Source of the DNA: Micromonospora marina
GTDB taxonomy: Bacteria; Actinomycetota; Actinomycetes; Mycobacteriales; Micromonosporaceae
Length of the DNA: 64,000 bases
Reading direction: 5' to 3'
Assembly (NCBI RefSeq): GCF_900091565.1
Contig: NZ_FMCV01000015.1
Location: 62,001 to 126,000, forward strand
Both the position numbers and the translations under genes were made by a program. Positions 18,281 through 26,259 of this stretch are shown piece after piece. The notes beneath the pieces were generated by a model. It saw only the letters and a list, made by a program, of their open reading frames with translations. It did no database searches and was not told where the DNA came from. Each line of letters begins with the position of its first letter. Position 1 is the stretch's first letter.

Positions 18281-19255
18281 GTGGCAGCGAGTGAGCAGCC
18301 GGCCGAGTCCGCCGGCAGATGGCCGGCCCGCCTGCACGTGGTGACCGGCAAGGGCGGCACGGGAAAGACGAGCGTGGCCGCCGCGCTGGCCCTCGGCCTG
18401 GCCGCCGGGGGCCGGCGCACCCTGCTGGTCGAGGTGGAGGGCCGGCAGGGCATCGCCCAGCTCTTCGGCACCGACCCGTTCCCGTACGAGGAACGGCACC
18501 TCGCCGACGCGCCCGGCGGCGGTGAGGTGCGGGCGCTGGCGGTCGACGCCGAGGAGGCGCTCCTCGAATACCTGGACATGTTCTACAAGCTCGGCGCCGC
18601 CGGCCGGGCGCTGCGCAAGCTCGGCGCGATCGACTTCGCCACCACGATCGCGCCGGGCCTGCGCGACGTGCTGCTCACCGGCAAGGTCAAGGAGGCGACC
18701 ACCCGGACCAGCGGGTCGCGCCGGGCGTACGACGCGGTGGTGCTGGACGCGCCGCCGACCGGGCGGATCGGCCGCTTCCTCAATGTGACGGCGGAGACCG
18801 CCCGGCTGGCGAAGGTCGGCCCGATCAAGACCCAGAGCGAGGGTGTCTCCGCGCTGCTCCGGTCGCCGATGACCGCCGTGCACGTGGTCACGCTGCTGGA
18901 GGAGATGCCGGTCCAGGAGACGCTCGACGCGGTCGCGGAGCTGACCCAGCTCGGTTTCCCGGTCGGCCGGGTGGTCGTCAACGGCGTCCGCCCGCCGGTG
19001 CCGGCCGGGCGGGCGGTGACCGCGGCCGAGCTGAAGCGCGGGCTGGCCGCCGCCGGCCTGCCGGCCGACGGCCCGACCGTGGCCGGGCTCGTCGAGGAGG
19101 CGCGTGACCAGCAGGTACGCCGTGAACTGGAGGACTCCCTCCGGGCTGACCTGGTGGATCTCGGACTGCCCCTGGTCGAGCTGCCCCTGCTGCCCGAGGG
19201 GGTCGACCGGGCCGGGCTGGAGACGCTCGCGCAGACCCTCGTCCGGGCGGATTGA
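18281..19255 (+). CDS. Get3/ArsA-like ATPase, first of pair (Rv3679-like)
   Basis: 324 residues. The deviant Walker A GKGGTGKTS keeps the signature lysine of the ArsA/Get3 family, and switch/Walker B motifs follow (LLVEVEGRQG, AVVLDAPPTGRIG). The pair with the next gene corresponds to Rv3679-Rv3680 of mycobacteria, described as bacterial Get3-like proteins that probably act as a heteromer. The cargo is unproven, and 'anion transporter' is only the historical name. The GTG start is chosen because of the -10 box six bases upstream. This protein lacks the long C-terminal extension of the partner. Confidence 0.88.
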   Translation: MAASEQPAESAGRWPARLHVVTGKGGTGKTSVAAALALGLAAGGRRTLLVEVEGRQGIAQLFGTDPFPYEERHLADAPGGGEVRALAVDAEEALLEYLDMFYKLGAAGRALRKLGAIDFATTIAPGLRDVLLTGKVKEATTRTSGSRRAYDAVVLDAPPTGRIGRFLNVTAETARLAKVGPIKTQSEGVSALLRSPMTAVHVVTLLEEMPVQETLDAVAELTQLGFPVGRVVVNGVRPPVPAGRAVTAAELKRGLAAAGLPADGPTVAGLVEEARDQQVRRELEDSLRADLVDLGLPLVELPLLPEGVDRAGLETLAQTLVRAD

Positions 19256-19300
19256 CTCACACCTGAGGCCGGCACGGAGCAGAGTGCCCCTCGGGCCCGA

Positions 19301-19306
19301 TACGCT
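19301..19306 (+). promoter_or_regulatory. -10 box TACGCT for the second Get3-like gene
   Basis: TACGCT, six bases, then GTG 19313. It lies 45 bp after the stop of the first ATPase gene, so the second gene probably has its own leaderless transcript. Confidence 0.5.
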
Positions 19307-19312
19307 CGATTG

Positions 19313-20458
19313 GTGCCTTCCGAAGACGCGGCGCCTCCGCTTGACGTCGACCAGATCCTCGCCGACGACGGCGTACGGATCGTGGTCTGCTGCGGGGCGG
19401 GCGGTGTGGGCAAGACGACCACGGCGGCGGCGCTGGCGTTGCGGGCGGCCGAGCGGCACGGCCGGCGGACGGTGGTGCTCACCATCGACCCGGCCCGCCG
19501 GTTGGCCCAGTCGCTCGGCCTGACCGAGCTGGACAACACGCCCCGGCAGGTAAAGGGCATCGACGTCGAGGCCAGCGGTGGCGAACTGCACGCCATGATG
19601 CTCGACATGAAGCGCACGTTCGACGACGTGGTGCTCCAGCACACCGAACCGGCGAAGGCGGCGGAGATCTTCGCCAACCCCTTCTACCAGGCCATGAGTT
19701 CCACCTTCGCCGGCACGCAGGAGTACATGGCGATGGAGAAGCTGGGCCAGTTGCACGCCCGGGGCGAGTGGGACCTGATCGTGGTGGACACGCCGCCGTC
19801 CCGCTCCGCGCTCGACTTCCTGGACGCGCCGGCCCGGCTGTCCCGGTTCCTCGACGGCCGGATGCTGCGGCTGCTGCTGGCTCCGGCACGCAGCGGCGGG
19901 CGGAGCATGTTCAGCCTGGTCACGGCGAGCTTCGGGATGTTCTCCAAGGTGGTGCAGAAGGTGATCGGCGCCCAGCTGCTCACCGACCTGTCCGGCTTCG
20001 TGGCCGCCCTCGACTCGATGTTCGGCGGTTTCCGGCAGCGCGCCGAGCAGACGTACCGGATCCTCCAGGCCCGGGAGACGGCGTTCCTGCTGGTCGCGGC
20101 GCCGGAGCCGGACGCGGTCCGGGAGGCCGCCTACTTCGCCGGCCGCCTGCGCTCCGAGCGGATGCCGCTGGCCGGGCTGGTGCTCAACCGGGTGCACCGT
20201 CCGGCGGCGGACCTCTCCGCCGCGGAGAGCCTGGCCGCCGCGGAGCGGCTGTCCGGCGTCGGCGGGCACGAGAACACCGTCGAGGTGTTGCGCGCGCACG
20301 CCGCGCTGGCCCAGCAGGCGGTACGCGAGGAGCAGGTGGCGGCCCGGTTCACCGAGGCGTTCCCGGCGGTGCCGGCGGTGTCGGTGACGGCGCAGCCCGC
20401 CGACGTGCACGACGTCGACGGGCTGCGGACGATCGGCGAGGCGATCAGCCGGCGCTGA
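19313..20458 (+). CDS. Get3/ArsA-like ATPase, second of pair (Rv3680-like)
   Basis: 381 residues from GTG 19313. The P-loop is GAGGVGKTT: the position of the signature lysine is Ala, unlike the partner. Further motifs are LTIDPARRLAQSLG, VVDTPPSRSALDFLDAP and a hydrophobic Met/Phe-rich middle region (MFSLVTASFGMFSKVV) that could bind hydrophobic cargo. Because only one partner has the intact signature lysine, an asymmetric heterodimer is likely. A TTG three bases upstream is rejected in favour of the GTG. The gene is convergent with the WhiB gene, with only 9 bp between their stops. Confidence 0.88.
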   Translation: MPSEDAAPPLDVDQILADDGVRIVVCCGAGGVGKTTTAAALALRAAERHGRRTVVLTIDPARRLAQSLGLTELDNTPRQVKGIDVEASGGELHAMMLDMKRTFDDVVLQHTEPAKAAEIFANPFYQAMSSTFAGTQEYMAMEKLGQLHARGEWDLIVVDTPPSRSALDFLDAPARLSRFLDGRMLRLLLAPARSGGRSMFSLVTASFGMFSKVVQKVIGAQLLTDLSGFVAALDSMFGGFRQRAEQTYRILQARETAFLLVAAPEPDAVREAAYFAGRLRSERMPLAGLVLNRVHRPAADLSAAESLAAAERLSGVGGHENTVEVLRAHAALAQQAVREEQVAARFTEAFPAVPAVSVTAQPADVHDVDGLRTIGEAISRR

Positions 20459-20467
20459 CCGGTCCGG

Positions 20468-20788
20468 TCAGGTGGCCGTGGTGACCAGGATCTTGTCCTT
20501 GCCGGCCTTCTCCTTGGCGTTCTTCTTCATGGCCGCCTCGAACATCTTGCGCCAGCTGGCGACCTGCGGGTGACGGCGCAGCAACGCCCGGCGCTCGCGC
20601 TCGGTCATGCCACCCCACACACCGAACTCGATCCGGTTGTCGAGCGCGTCGGCGAGGCATTCGTACCGAACTGGGCAGCTCCGGCAGATCCTCTTCGCCA
20701 CGTTCTGTTCGGCGCCCTGTACGAACAACGCGTCCGGGTCTCCGTTCTGACACGCCGCCAGTGACGGCCAGTCAGTGATCATGCCCAT
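20468..20788 (-). CDS. wblA: WhiB-family iron-sulfur regulator (WhiB4/WblA orthologue)
   Basis: 106 residues with the four cluster cysteines Cys13, Cys35, Cys38 and Cys44 (C-x21-C-x2-C-x5-C), the turn GVWGGMT and a basic C-terminal tail (MKKNAKEKAGKDK) for DNA contact. It senses O2/NO through a 4Fe-4S cluster and, in the WhiB4/WblA group, controls redox response and differentiation. Assignment to this subgroup rests on conserved synteny: Get3 pair upstream and a PonA2-type gene downstream, as in Rv3679-Rv3682 and the Streptomyces wblA region. The ribosome binding site is AAGGGGGG, 11 bases before ATG 20788. Confidence 0.9.
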   Translation of the reverse strand: MGMITDWPSLAACQNGDPDALFVQGAEQNVAKRICRSCPVRYECLADALDNRIEFGVWGGMTERERRALLRRHPQVASWRKMFEAAMKKNAKEKAGKDKILVTTAT

Positions 20789-21181
20789 CTGTACACGTCC
20801 CCCCTTGCAGTACCTACCGACTTCGCGCGCGCAGCTCTCGTACTTCCCCCCGGTCGTTCGCGCCGGCCTCCCCAGGGCGGCACAAACGACTCATGGCTGC
20901 GGTCGCCGCCACCATCATGCTGTGTAGTCGCCCGATTACGCAACGTTGTCGGCGAAATCCATCATTCCGGACACTCCCGGCTTCCCGGGCTTTCGCCCCG
21001 CGACTACCCCGCCCGACTACGTGAAAACGCTGCGCCACTCCCGGAGTTCGGCGAGACTTCCGCCGGATCCACGCAACCTCGGACCAGGGCTCGTGCGTTT
21101 AGCACAACGAGGCCGGCGCGTGCAGGAAATGGGGAAAGTTCCCCGCGCGCCCACCGATTCCTGCTCGCGTACCCTGTCGAG
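20789..21181. other. Divergent regulatory region between wblA and the PBP gene
   Basis: 393 bp without a credible gene. A perfect dyad GGGGAA-AG-TTCCCC lies at 21131-21144, just upstream of where the -35 of the PBP promoter would be. A second small dyad (CAACGTTG) lies near 20942-20949. The wblA promoter must also lie here, but I cannot place it. Confidence 0.5.
21170..21175 (+). promoter_or_regulatory. -10 box TACCCT for the PBP gene
   Basis: TACCCT followed by six bases and GTG 21182. This supports a leaderless start and selects this GTG over the ATG at 21191. Confidence 0.5.
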
Positions 21182-23620
21182 GTGACCTGGATGCGGAAAC
21201 GTGACCACAACGTGCTGACCAACGCCGCGTCGCTGCTGATCTGCGGCCTCCTGGCCGGGGTGGTGGTCGCCGCGGCGGCCTTCCCTGTGGCGGCGATGTC
21301 CGGACTCGCAGCCAAGGCCGGGGCGGAGACGTTCGAGGCGCTGCCCAAGGAGCTGACAGTCGCCCGGGCACCCCAGATCACCAAGCTGCTCGCGGCCGAC
21401 GGCAAGACGGTGCTGGCCACGATGTACGACGAGAACCGCAAGGACGTCCAGCTCAAGGACATCTCGCCGTACATGCAGAAGGCCATCATCGCGGCCGAGG
21501 ACCACGACTTCTACAAGCACAACGGCGTGGACATCAACGGTGTGGCGCGGGCCTTCGTCAACAACCAGGCCGCCGGCGCCTCCCGGCAGGGCGCGTCGAC
21601 GCTCACCATGCAGTACGTCCGCCTGGCCATCTCCTACTCGGCCACGCACCCGGCCGACGTCGTCGCCGCGACCGAGGACACCAGCGGCCGCAAGCTGCGC
21701 GAGATGAGCCTGGCGCTCCAGGTCGACAAGGAACTCTCCAAGGACGAGATCCTCCGGCGTTACCTGAACATCGCCGCGTTCGGCAACAGCGCGTACGGCA
21801 TCTGGGCGGCCAGCCAGGTCTACTTCAACAAGCCGCCGAGCAAGCTCGACATCCAGGAGTCGGCGATGCTCGCCGGCATGGTGAAGGCCCCCACCGCGTT
21901 CGATCCCACCACCAAGGCGGGTTACCCGGAGGCGGTCGGCCGGCGCGACTACGTCATCGACAACATGGTGCAGATCGGCGCGATCACCCAGCAGGAGGCG
22001 GACGCCGCCAAGAAGATCAAGCTCCAGGTCAAGGGCAAGCGCACCCCGAACGGCTGCACCCAGACCACCACCCGCTCCTGGGGCTTCTTCTGCGACTACC
22101 TCTACCGCTGGTGGCTCCAGCAGGAGACGTTCGGCGCCACCTCGTACGACCGTGAGCGGCGGCTCAAGAGCGGCGGCTACACCATCGTGTCCACCCTGGA
22201 CGTCCAGGCCCAGAAGGGCGCCGACAAGGCCGTCCGCAACAAGCTGGGCGAGAGCAGCAAGGCGGCCCGGATGGTGGCCGCCGTCGAGCCGGGCACCGGC
22301 CGGGTCCGCGCCGTGGCGGTGAACCGGAACTTCAAGCTCGACGACCCGGCCGACCCGCAGAACAAGATCTCCAGCGACCCGAAGAAGGCCAAGAAGAAGA
22401 TCCGGGGCAACTACCCCAACACGGTCAACCCGCTGGTCACCGGTGGCCCCGGCATCGCCGGTTACCAGGCCGGCTCGACCTTCAAGATCTTCACGCTGGT
22501 GGCCGCGCTGGAGAAGGGCTACCCGCTCAGCTACAACATCAACGCGCCCCAGCAGTTCAAGTCGGACTACCCGGTCGAGTTCAACTCGCCGGCCGCCTGC
22601 AAGGGCACCAGCAAGTACTGCCCGACCAACGCCAACCCGGCGATGGCCGGCCCGCACACCATGTGGAGCGGCTTCGGCTTCTCGGTCAACACGTTCTTCA
22701 TCGACCTGCAGCAGCGGGTCGGCGCGGAGAACGTGGTGAAGGCCGCACAGAAGCTCGGTATCACGTTCCGCTCGTCGAGCGACGCGCAGCTCGCCGCCAA
22801 CCCGCACCAGTGGGGCGCGTTCAGCCTCGGCGTCTCCCAGACCACCCCGCTGGAGCTGGCGAACGCGTACGCCACGCTCGCCGCCGACGGCACGTACTGC
22901 GAGCCGATCCCGGTGCAGGAGATCCGCGGCCCGGACGGCGAGAAGCTGGACGTCGCCAACCCCCGCTGCGAGCAGCGGGTCAGCACCGAGGTGGCCCGCG
23001 CCGCCGTGGACGCCGCGCGCTGCCCGGTCGGTGACCGCTCCTCCACCACGAAGTGCGGTACCGCCACCGCCGGCAACGTCCGCAACATCGTCGACGCGCC
23101 GGTGGCCGGCAAGTCCGGCACCACCGACTCGGAGAAGACCTCCTCCCTGGTCGCGATGACCAAGCAGTACGCGGTGGCCGGCATCATGGCCGACCCGGAC
23201 TGGCCGCAGACCAACCAGAAGATGGGCCACGACACACCCACCGGCATCAACCCGGCGGTCTACCAGACGCTGCGGGACGCCATGAAGGGCAAGGAGCGGA
23301 AGAACTTCACCCCGCCCAGCGGCAAGATCGTCCTTGGTGACCAGCGCTCGATCCCGGGCGTGAAGTGCGAGTCCGTCGAGACCGCGAAGTCCCGGCTGAA
23401 GGGTGCCGGCTTCGAGCCGGTGGTCTCCAGCAACAAGGTGCCGTCGGAGTGCCCGGCCGGCACCGCCGCCGGCACCAGCCCCGACGGGCGCACCATCAAG
23501 GGCGGCGTGGTGATGATCGAGGTCAGCTCCGGTAAGGGCACCCCGGAGCAGGACGACACCGCGACACCGGACCGGCCGGGCGGCCCGGGTAACGGCCGAC
23601 CAGGACGACCGGGCAACTGA
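21182..23620 (+). CDS. ponA2: Bifunctional class A penicillin-binding protein with PASTA domain (PonA2-like)
   Basis: 812 residues. One N-terminal membrane anchor (about 13-40) is followed by a GT51 glycosyltransferase (AAEDHDFYKHNGVD, catalytic Glu106; RQGASTLTMQYVR). The transpeptidase domain carries Ser432-Thr-Phe-Lys435, SVN 501-503 and KSGT 644-647. A single C-terminal PASTA domain (about 715-790) is followed by a Pro/Gly-rich tail. It polymerises and cross-links peptidoglycan outside the membrane; all catalytic motifs are intact. Its position next to wblA and before a metallophosphoesterase matches Rv3682. Confidence 0.92.
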   Translation: MTWMRKRDHNVLTNAASLLICGLLAGVVVAAAAFPVAAMSGLAAKAGAETFEALPKELTVARAPQITKLLAADGKTVLATMYDENRKDVQLKDISPYMQKAIIAAEDHDFYKHNGVDINGVARAFVNNQAAGASRQGASTLTMQYVRLAISYSATHPADVVAATEDTSGRKLREMSLALQVDKELSKDEILRRYLNIAAFGNSAYGIWAASQVYFNKPPSKLDIQESAMLAGMVKAPTAFDPTTKAGYPEAVGRRDYVIDNMVQIGAITQQEADAAKKIKLQVKGKRTPNGCTQTTTRSWGFFCDYLYRWWLQQETFGATSYDRERRLKSGGYTIVSTLDVQAQKGADKAVRNKLGESSKAARMVAAVEPGTGRVRAVAVNRNFKLDDPADPQNKISSDPKKAKKKIRGNYPNTVNPLVTGGPGIAGYQAGSTFKIFTLVAALEKGYPLSYNINAPQQFKSDYPVEFNSPAACKGTSKYCPTNANPAMAGPHTMWSGFGFSVNTFFIDLQQRVGAENVVKAAQKLGITFRSSSDAQLAANPHQWGAFSLGVSQTTPLELANAYATLAADGTYCEPIPVQEIRGPDGEKLDVANPRCEQRVSTEVARAAVDAARCPVGDRSSTTKCGTATAGNVRNIVDAPVAGKSGTTDSEKTSSLVAMTKQYAVAGIMADPDWPQTNQKMGHDTPTGINPAVYQTLRDAMKGKERKNFTPPSGKIVLGDQRSIPGVKCESVETAKSRLKGAGFEPVVSSNKVPSECPAGTAAGTSPDGRTIKGGVVMIEVSSGKGTPEQDDTATPDRPGGPGNGRPGRPGN

Positions 23621-23626
23621 TCCAGT

Positions 23627-23668
23627 ACGACGACGGCCACCTCCCGCGCGGGAGGTGGCCGTCGTCGT
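23627..23668. terminator. Bidirectional terminator
   Basis: A perfect 42-bp palindrome (21-bp arms 23627-23647 and 23648-23668, centre CCTCCCGC/GCGGGAGG) followed by TT. It lies between the convergent PBP gene and the yqeY-like gene. Confidence 0.9.
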
Positions 23669-23691
23669 TTCCGCGCTACTTCGGCGCCGGA

Positions 23692-24147
23692 TCAGAGGCC
23701 GAGCTGGCGGCGTACCTCGGCGGCGACCCGGCCACCCTCGGCCCTACCGGCCACCGCGCCCTGGGCCGCCTTCATGGCCGGGCCCATCTGCGCCTTGCCG
23801 GTGAAGCCGCCCGCGGCGAGCGCCCCCGAGACCAGCTCGGCGAGTTCGTCGTCGGAGAGCTGCCTGGGCAGGTAGCGCTCCAGCACCTCGCCCTCGGCGG
23901 TCTCCTTGCCGGCCTGCTCGGCGCGCCCCGCGTCGGCGAACGCCACCGCCGCCTCGCGGCGCTTCTTCGCCTCCTTGGTCAGCACGGCGAGCACCTCGTC
24001 GTCGCTGAGCTCGCGCTTTTCCCGGCCGGCGACCTCGGCGTTGCCCACGGCGGCCAGGGCCATCCGCAGTGTAGAGGTGGTCAGCTCGTCGCGCGCCTTG
24101 AGAGCGGCGCGCATGTCGGCGGTGAGACGGTCCTTCAGCGTGCTCAT
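23692..24147 (-). CDS. GatB/YqeY domain protein
   Basis: 151 residues, the usual YqeY length. Motifs are MSTLKDRLTADMRAALKARD, LRMALAAVGNAEV and the C-terminal MGPAMKAAQGAVAGRAEGGR. The domain is shared with the GatB tail, which contacts tRNA during transamidation. Stand-alone YqeY proteins are of unproven function. The ATG at 24147 is preceded by TAGTTT eight bases away on the minus strand. The gene is divergent from the metallophosphoesterase, with only 25 bp between start codons. Confidence 0.88.
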   Translation of the reverse strand: MSTLKDRLTADMRAALKARDELTTSTLRMALAAVGNAEVAGREKRELSDDEVLAVLTKEAKKRREAAVAFADAGRAEQAGKETAEGEVLERYLPRQLSDDELAELVSGALAAGGFTGKAQMGPAMKAAQGAVAGRAEGGRVAAEVRRQLGL

Positions 24148-24155
24148 GGACGGTG

Positions 24156-24165
24156 AAACTACCCT
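24156..24165. promoter_or_regulatory. Overlapping divergent -10 boxes
   Basis: TAGTTT on the minus strand (24161-24156, for the YqeY gene) and TACCCT on the plus strand (24160-24165, for the phosphoesterase gene) share bases. With only 25 bp between the start codons, both transcripts must be leaderless or nearly so, and polymerase can occupy only one promoter at a time. Confidence 0.5.
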
Positions 24166-24172
24166 GAACGCC

Positions 24173-25066
24173 ATGCGAAAGCGCACACTATTCCGGCTCG
24201 CGGCGGGAACCGTCGCCGTCGGCGCGGCCACCCTGGCGTACGCGTCGCTCGTCGAGCGCAACATGTTCACCCTGCGCCGGTACGACGTGCCGGTGCTCCC
24301 GACCGACGCCGAACCGCTGCGGGTGCTGCACCTCTCCGACCTGCACATGATGCCCGACCAGCGACGCAAGCAGGACTGGGTGGCGTCGCTGGTCGCGCTC
24401 GACCCCGACCTGGTCGTGGTCACCGGCGACAACATGGCGCACCCGGAGTCGGTGCCGGGCGTGCTGCGCGCCCTGCAACCGCTGCTCGACCTGCCCGGGG
24501 CGTTCGTCTTCGGCTCCAACGACTACACCGGCCCGGTCATCAAGAACCCCTTCACCTACTTCCTGCCCGACCGGGAGTACACCGAGGGCGTGCCGCTGCC
24601 GTACGAGGAGCTGCGCGACATCTTCACCGGCGCCGGCTGGGCCGACCTGAACAACGCGCGCACCACGCTCAAGGCCGGCGGACGGGAGATCGAGCTGGCC
24701 GGCGTGGACGACCCGCACATCGAACGGGACGACTACGACGCCGAGGCCGGCCCGGTCAGTGGCGACGCGGCGCTGTCGATCGCGGTGTCCCACTCCCCCG
24801 AGCCCGTGGTGCTGGACCGGATGGCCGCCGACGGCTTCGGCCTGCTGCTCGCCGGGCACACCCACGGCGGCCAGGTGTGCGTGCCCGGGTACGGCGCGCT
24901 GGTGACCAACTGCGGGCTGCCCCGCTCGATGGCGCGCGGGCTGCACCGCTGGCCCGGCTCGGACTCCTGGCTGCACGTCTCTGCCGGCCTCGGCACCCAC
25001 CCCACCGCACCGATCCGCTTCGCCTGTCCTCCAGAGGCCAGCATCCTCACCCTGATCCCCCGCTGA
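24173..25066 (+). CDS. Membrane-anchored metallophosphoesterase (Rv3683-like)
   Basis: 297 residues. An uncleaved signal/anchor (about 5-28) precedes a calcineurin-like catalytic domain: LHLSDLHM (DxH), VVVTGDN (GD), FGSNDYTG (taking the place of GNHD), SHSPEP and GHTHGGQV (GHxH). The GND variant of the GNHD motif is typical of this membrane group, which includes enzymes acting on envelope lipids such as YkuE and LpxH-like proteins; the substrate is unknown. The ATG is chosen over a longer frame because TACCCT lies seven bases upstream. Synteny with Rv3683 after ponA2 supports the call. Confidence 0.87.
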   Translation: MRKRTLFRLAAGTVAVGAATLAYASLVERNMFTLRRYDVPVLPTDAEPLRVLHLSDLHMMPDQRRKQDWVASLVALDPDLVVVTGDNMAHPESVPGVLRALQPLLDLPGAFVFGSNDYTGPVIKNPFTYFLPDREYTEGVPLPYEELRDIFTGAGWADLNNARTTLKAGGREIELAGVDDPHIERDDYDAEAGPVSGDAALSIAVSHSPEPVVLDRMAADGFGLLLAGHTHGGQVCVPGYGALVTNCGLPRSMARGLHRWPGSDSWLHVSAGLGTHPTAPIRFACPPEASILTLIPR

Positions 25067-25087
25067 CCGCTCGTTCGGCTTGCCCGG

Positions 25088-25147
25088 CCGGCAGATCTTG
25101 GTACGCGCCCGCCCCTCCCGGGGCTGATCCGCACCAAGATCTGCCGG
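25088..25147. repeat. Inverted repeat with AGATCTTGGT arms, probable terminator
   Basis: The arms CCGGCAGATCTTGGT (25088-25102) and ACCAAGATCTGCCGG (25133-25147) are perfect 15-mers around a GC-rich 30-nt loop that holds its own small hairpin. It follows the phosphoesterase gene by 21 bp. It resembles the repeat at 16104-16181 in the GATCTTG core and nested design. Confidence 0.75.
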
Positions 25148-25214
25148 GTGGGCGGGGCGGGGGGTACCGAGTTTGACCGTGCGGGAGGGTGGGCTACTAT
25201 TTGTCGGCACGCCT

Positions 25215-25291
<77 letters not shown>

Positions 25292-25296
25292 GAGGC

Positions 25297-25331
25297 AAGA
25301 GGGCACATCCGGTCACCGGATGTGCCCTCTT
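25297..25331 (+). terminator. Terminator after tRNA-Pro
   Basis: A 16-bp perfect stem (AAGAGGGCACATCCGG) with a TCA loop, six bases after the tRNA CCA and followed by a T-rich GGTGTTTC. Confidence 0.9.
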
Positions 25332-25340
25332 GGTGTTTCG

Positions 25341-25475
25341 ATGCGCCCCGGTATCGACGCGGACGCGCCCGGCGGGCCCACGCTCCAAGTGACCGACCCG
25401 TACGGCAACGTGTTGCGCTTCGCGCAGCCGACAGGCCCGGAGCAGCCAGGTGACAAGGCGGGTGGCGACGTGTAG
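25341..25475 (+). pseudogene. Remnant of a VOC/glyoxalase-family gene
   Basis: 44 codons to a TAG. They contain GPTLQVTDPYGNVLRFAQP, the characteristic last strand of VOC-fold (glyoxalase/bleomycin-resistance-like) proteins. The first two-thirds of the domain are missing, and the sequence before it is the tRNA terminator. It is therefore a 3' stub left by a deletion or an integration event at the tRNA-Pro 3' end. No ribosome binding site is visible, so expression is unlikely. Confidence 0.65.
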
Positions 25476-25507
25476 CGACGGAACCGGCAGGACGATCACT
25501 GTCGCAG

Positions 25508-25513
25508 TAGGAT
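25508..25513 (+). promoter_or_regulatory. -10 box TAGGAT for the HAD gene
   Basis: TAGGAT, six bases, then ATG 25520, the leaderless geometry seen repeatedly in this window. Confidence 0.5.
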
Positions 25514-25519
25514 CCCGGC

Positions 25520-26206
25520 ATGCCGCGGCCGGTGGTCTTCGACCTCTTCCACACCCTGGTCCACGGCGCCGACGACGAGCGGGACCGTGTGGTCGGCGAG
25601 ATGGCGCTCGTCGTCGGCGTTGCTCCGGCAGCGCTCGTCTCCGCGTACCACGCGACCTGGCGGGACCGCCTCGTCCGGTGGGACGTGGAGGAGACAGTGC
25701 GGATCCTCGCCGGACGCCTGGGCGGCTCGCCGACCGACGAGCAGGTTGCGCGGGCCGCCGCGCACCGACGCGCCCTCGCCCGCCGGGTGCTGGGCCGTGT
25801 CTCGCCCGCCACCCTGGACGTCCTCGACGCGCTGCGCGGGCGCGGGCACCGGCTGGCCCTGATCAGCAACGCCACGTCCGAGACGGCCGAGGCGTGGGCG
25901 AGTGGCCCGCTCGCGCGGCGTTTCGGCGTCGCGGTCTTCTCCTGCGAGGTCGGGCTGGCCAAGCCGGACCCGGCGATCTACCGCACCGCCGCGCAGCGGC
26001 TGGGTGTCGCGCCGGCCGACTGCGTGTACGTGGGCGACGGCGCGGACGGCGAACTGGCCGGCGCGGCGGCGGTCGGCATGACGGTGCTCCGGACCACCGA
26101 ACACCAGGACACCGATGCCGGCTGGGCCGGACCCGTGATCGCGAACCTGCGTGACCTGCCCGCCCGCCTGGAGGAACCGGCCCCGATTCCCAGCTCGACC
26201 GACTAG
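25520..26206 (+). CDS. HAD superfamily hydrolase
   Basis: 228 residues. Motif I is VFDLFHTLV: nucleophile Asp8 is present, but the second Asp of the usual DxD is Phe, as in haloacid dehalogenase-like members. Motif II lies in LALISNATSE, the motif III lysine in GLAKPDPAIY, and motif IV in YVGDGADGELAGA. It has a helical cap between motifs I and II. The missing acid Asp argues against a classical phosphatase, but the substrate cannot be predicted. It has its own -10 box and sits alone on the plus strand after the tRNA region. Confidence 0.85.
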   Translation: MPRPVVFDLFHTLVHGADDERDRVVGEMALVVGVAPAALVSAYHATWRDRLVRWDVEETVRILAGRLGGSPTDEQVARAAAHRRALARRVLGRVSPATLDVLDALRGRGHRLALISNATSETAEAWASGPLARRFGVAVFSCEVGLAKPDPAIYRTAAQRLGVAPADCVYVGDGADGELAGAAAVGMTVLRTTEHQDTDAGWAGPVIANLRDLPARLEEPAPIPSSTD

Positions 26207-26230
26207 ACGGATGCACCCCGCCACGCGCGG

Positions 26231-26258
26231 TTGACAGTGTCTCCTGGCACAGTATGCG
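26231..26258 (+). promoter_or_regulatory. Promoter TTGACA-16-TATGCG
   Basis: A consensus -35 TTGACA (26231-26236), 16 bp, then TATGCG (26253-26258). The -10 almost touches the ATG at 26260. The transcript may start at or just beyond it, in which case the ATG at 26269 would be the true leaderless start. Confidence 0.55.
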
Positions 26259-26259
26259 C

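Noticed and set aside
18185..20410. A 741-codon minus-strand frame across the Get3-like genes
   Set aside because: Antisense shadow: no domain, no ribosome site. The plus-strand genes have intact P-loops and conserved synteny.
20814..21038. A 74-codon minus-strand frame in the wblA-ponA2 gap
   Set aside because: It has no ribosome site and an Arg/Gly-rich composition, and it occupies a region that must carry two promoters.
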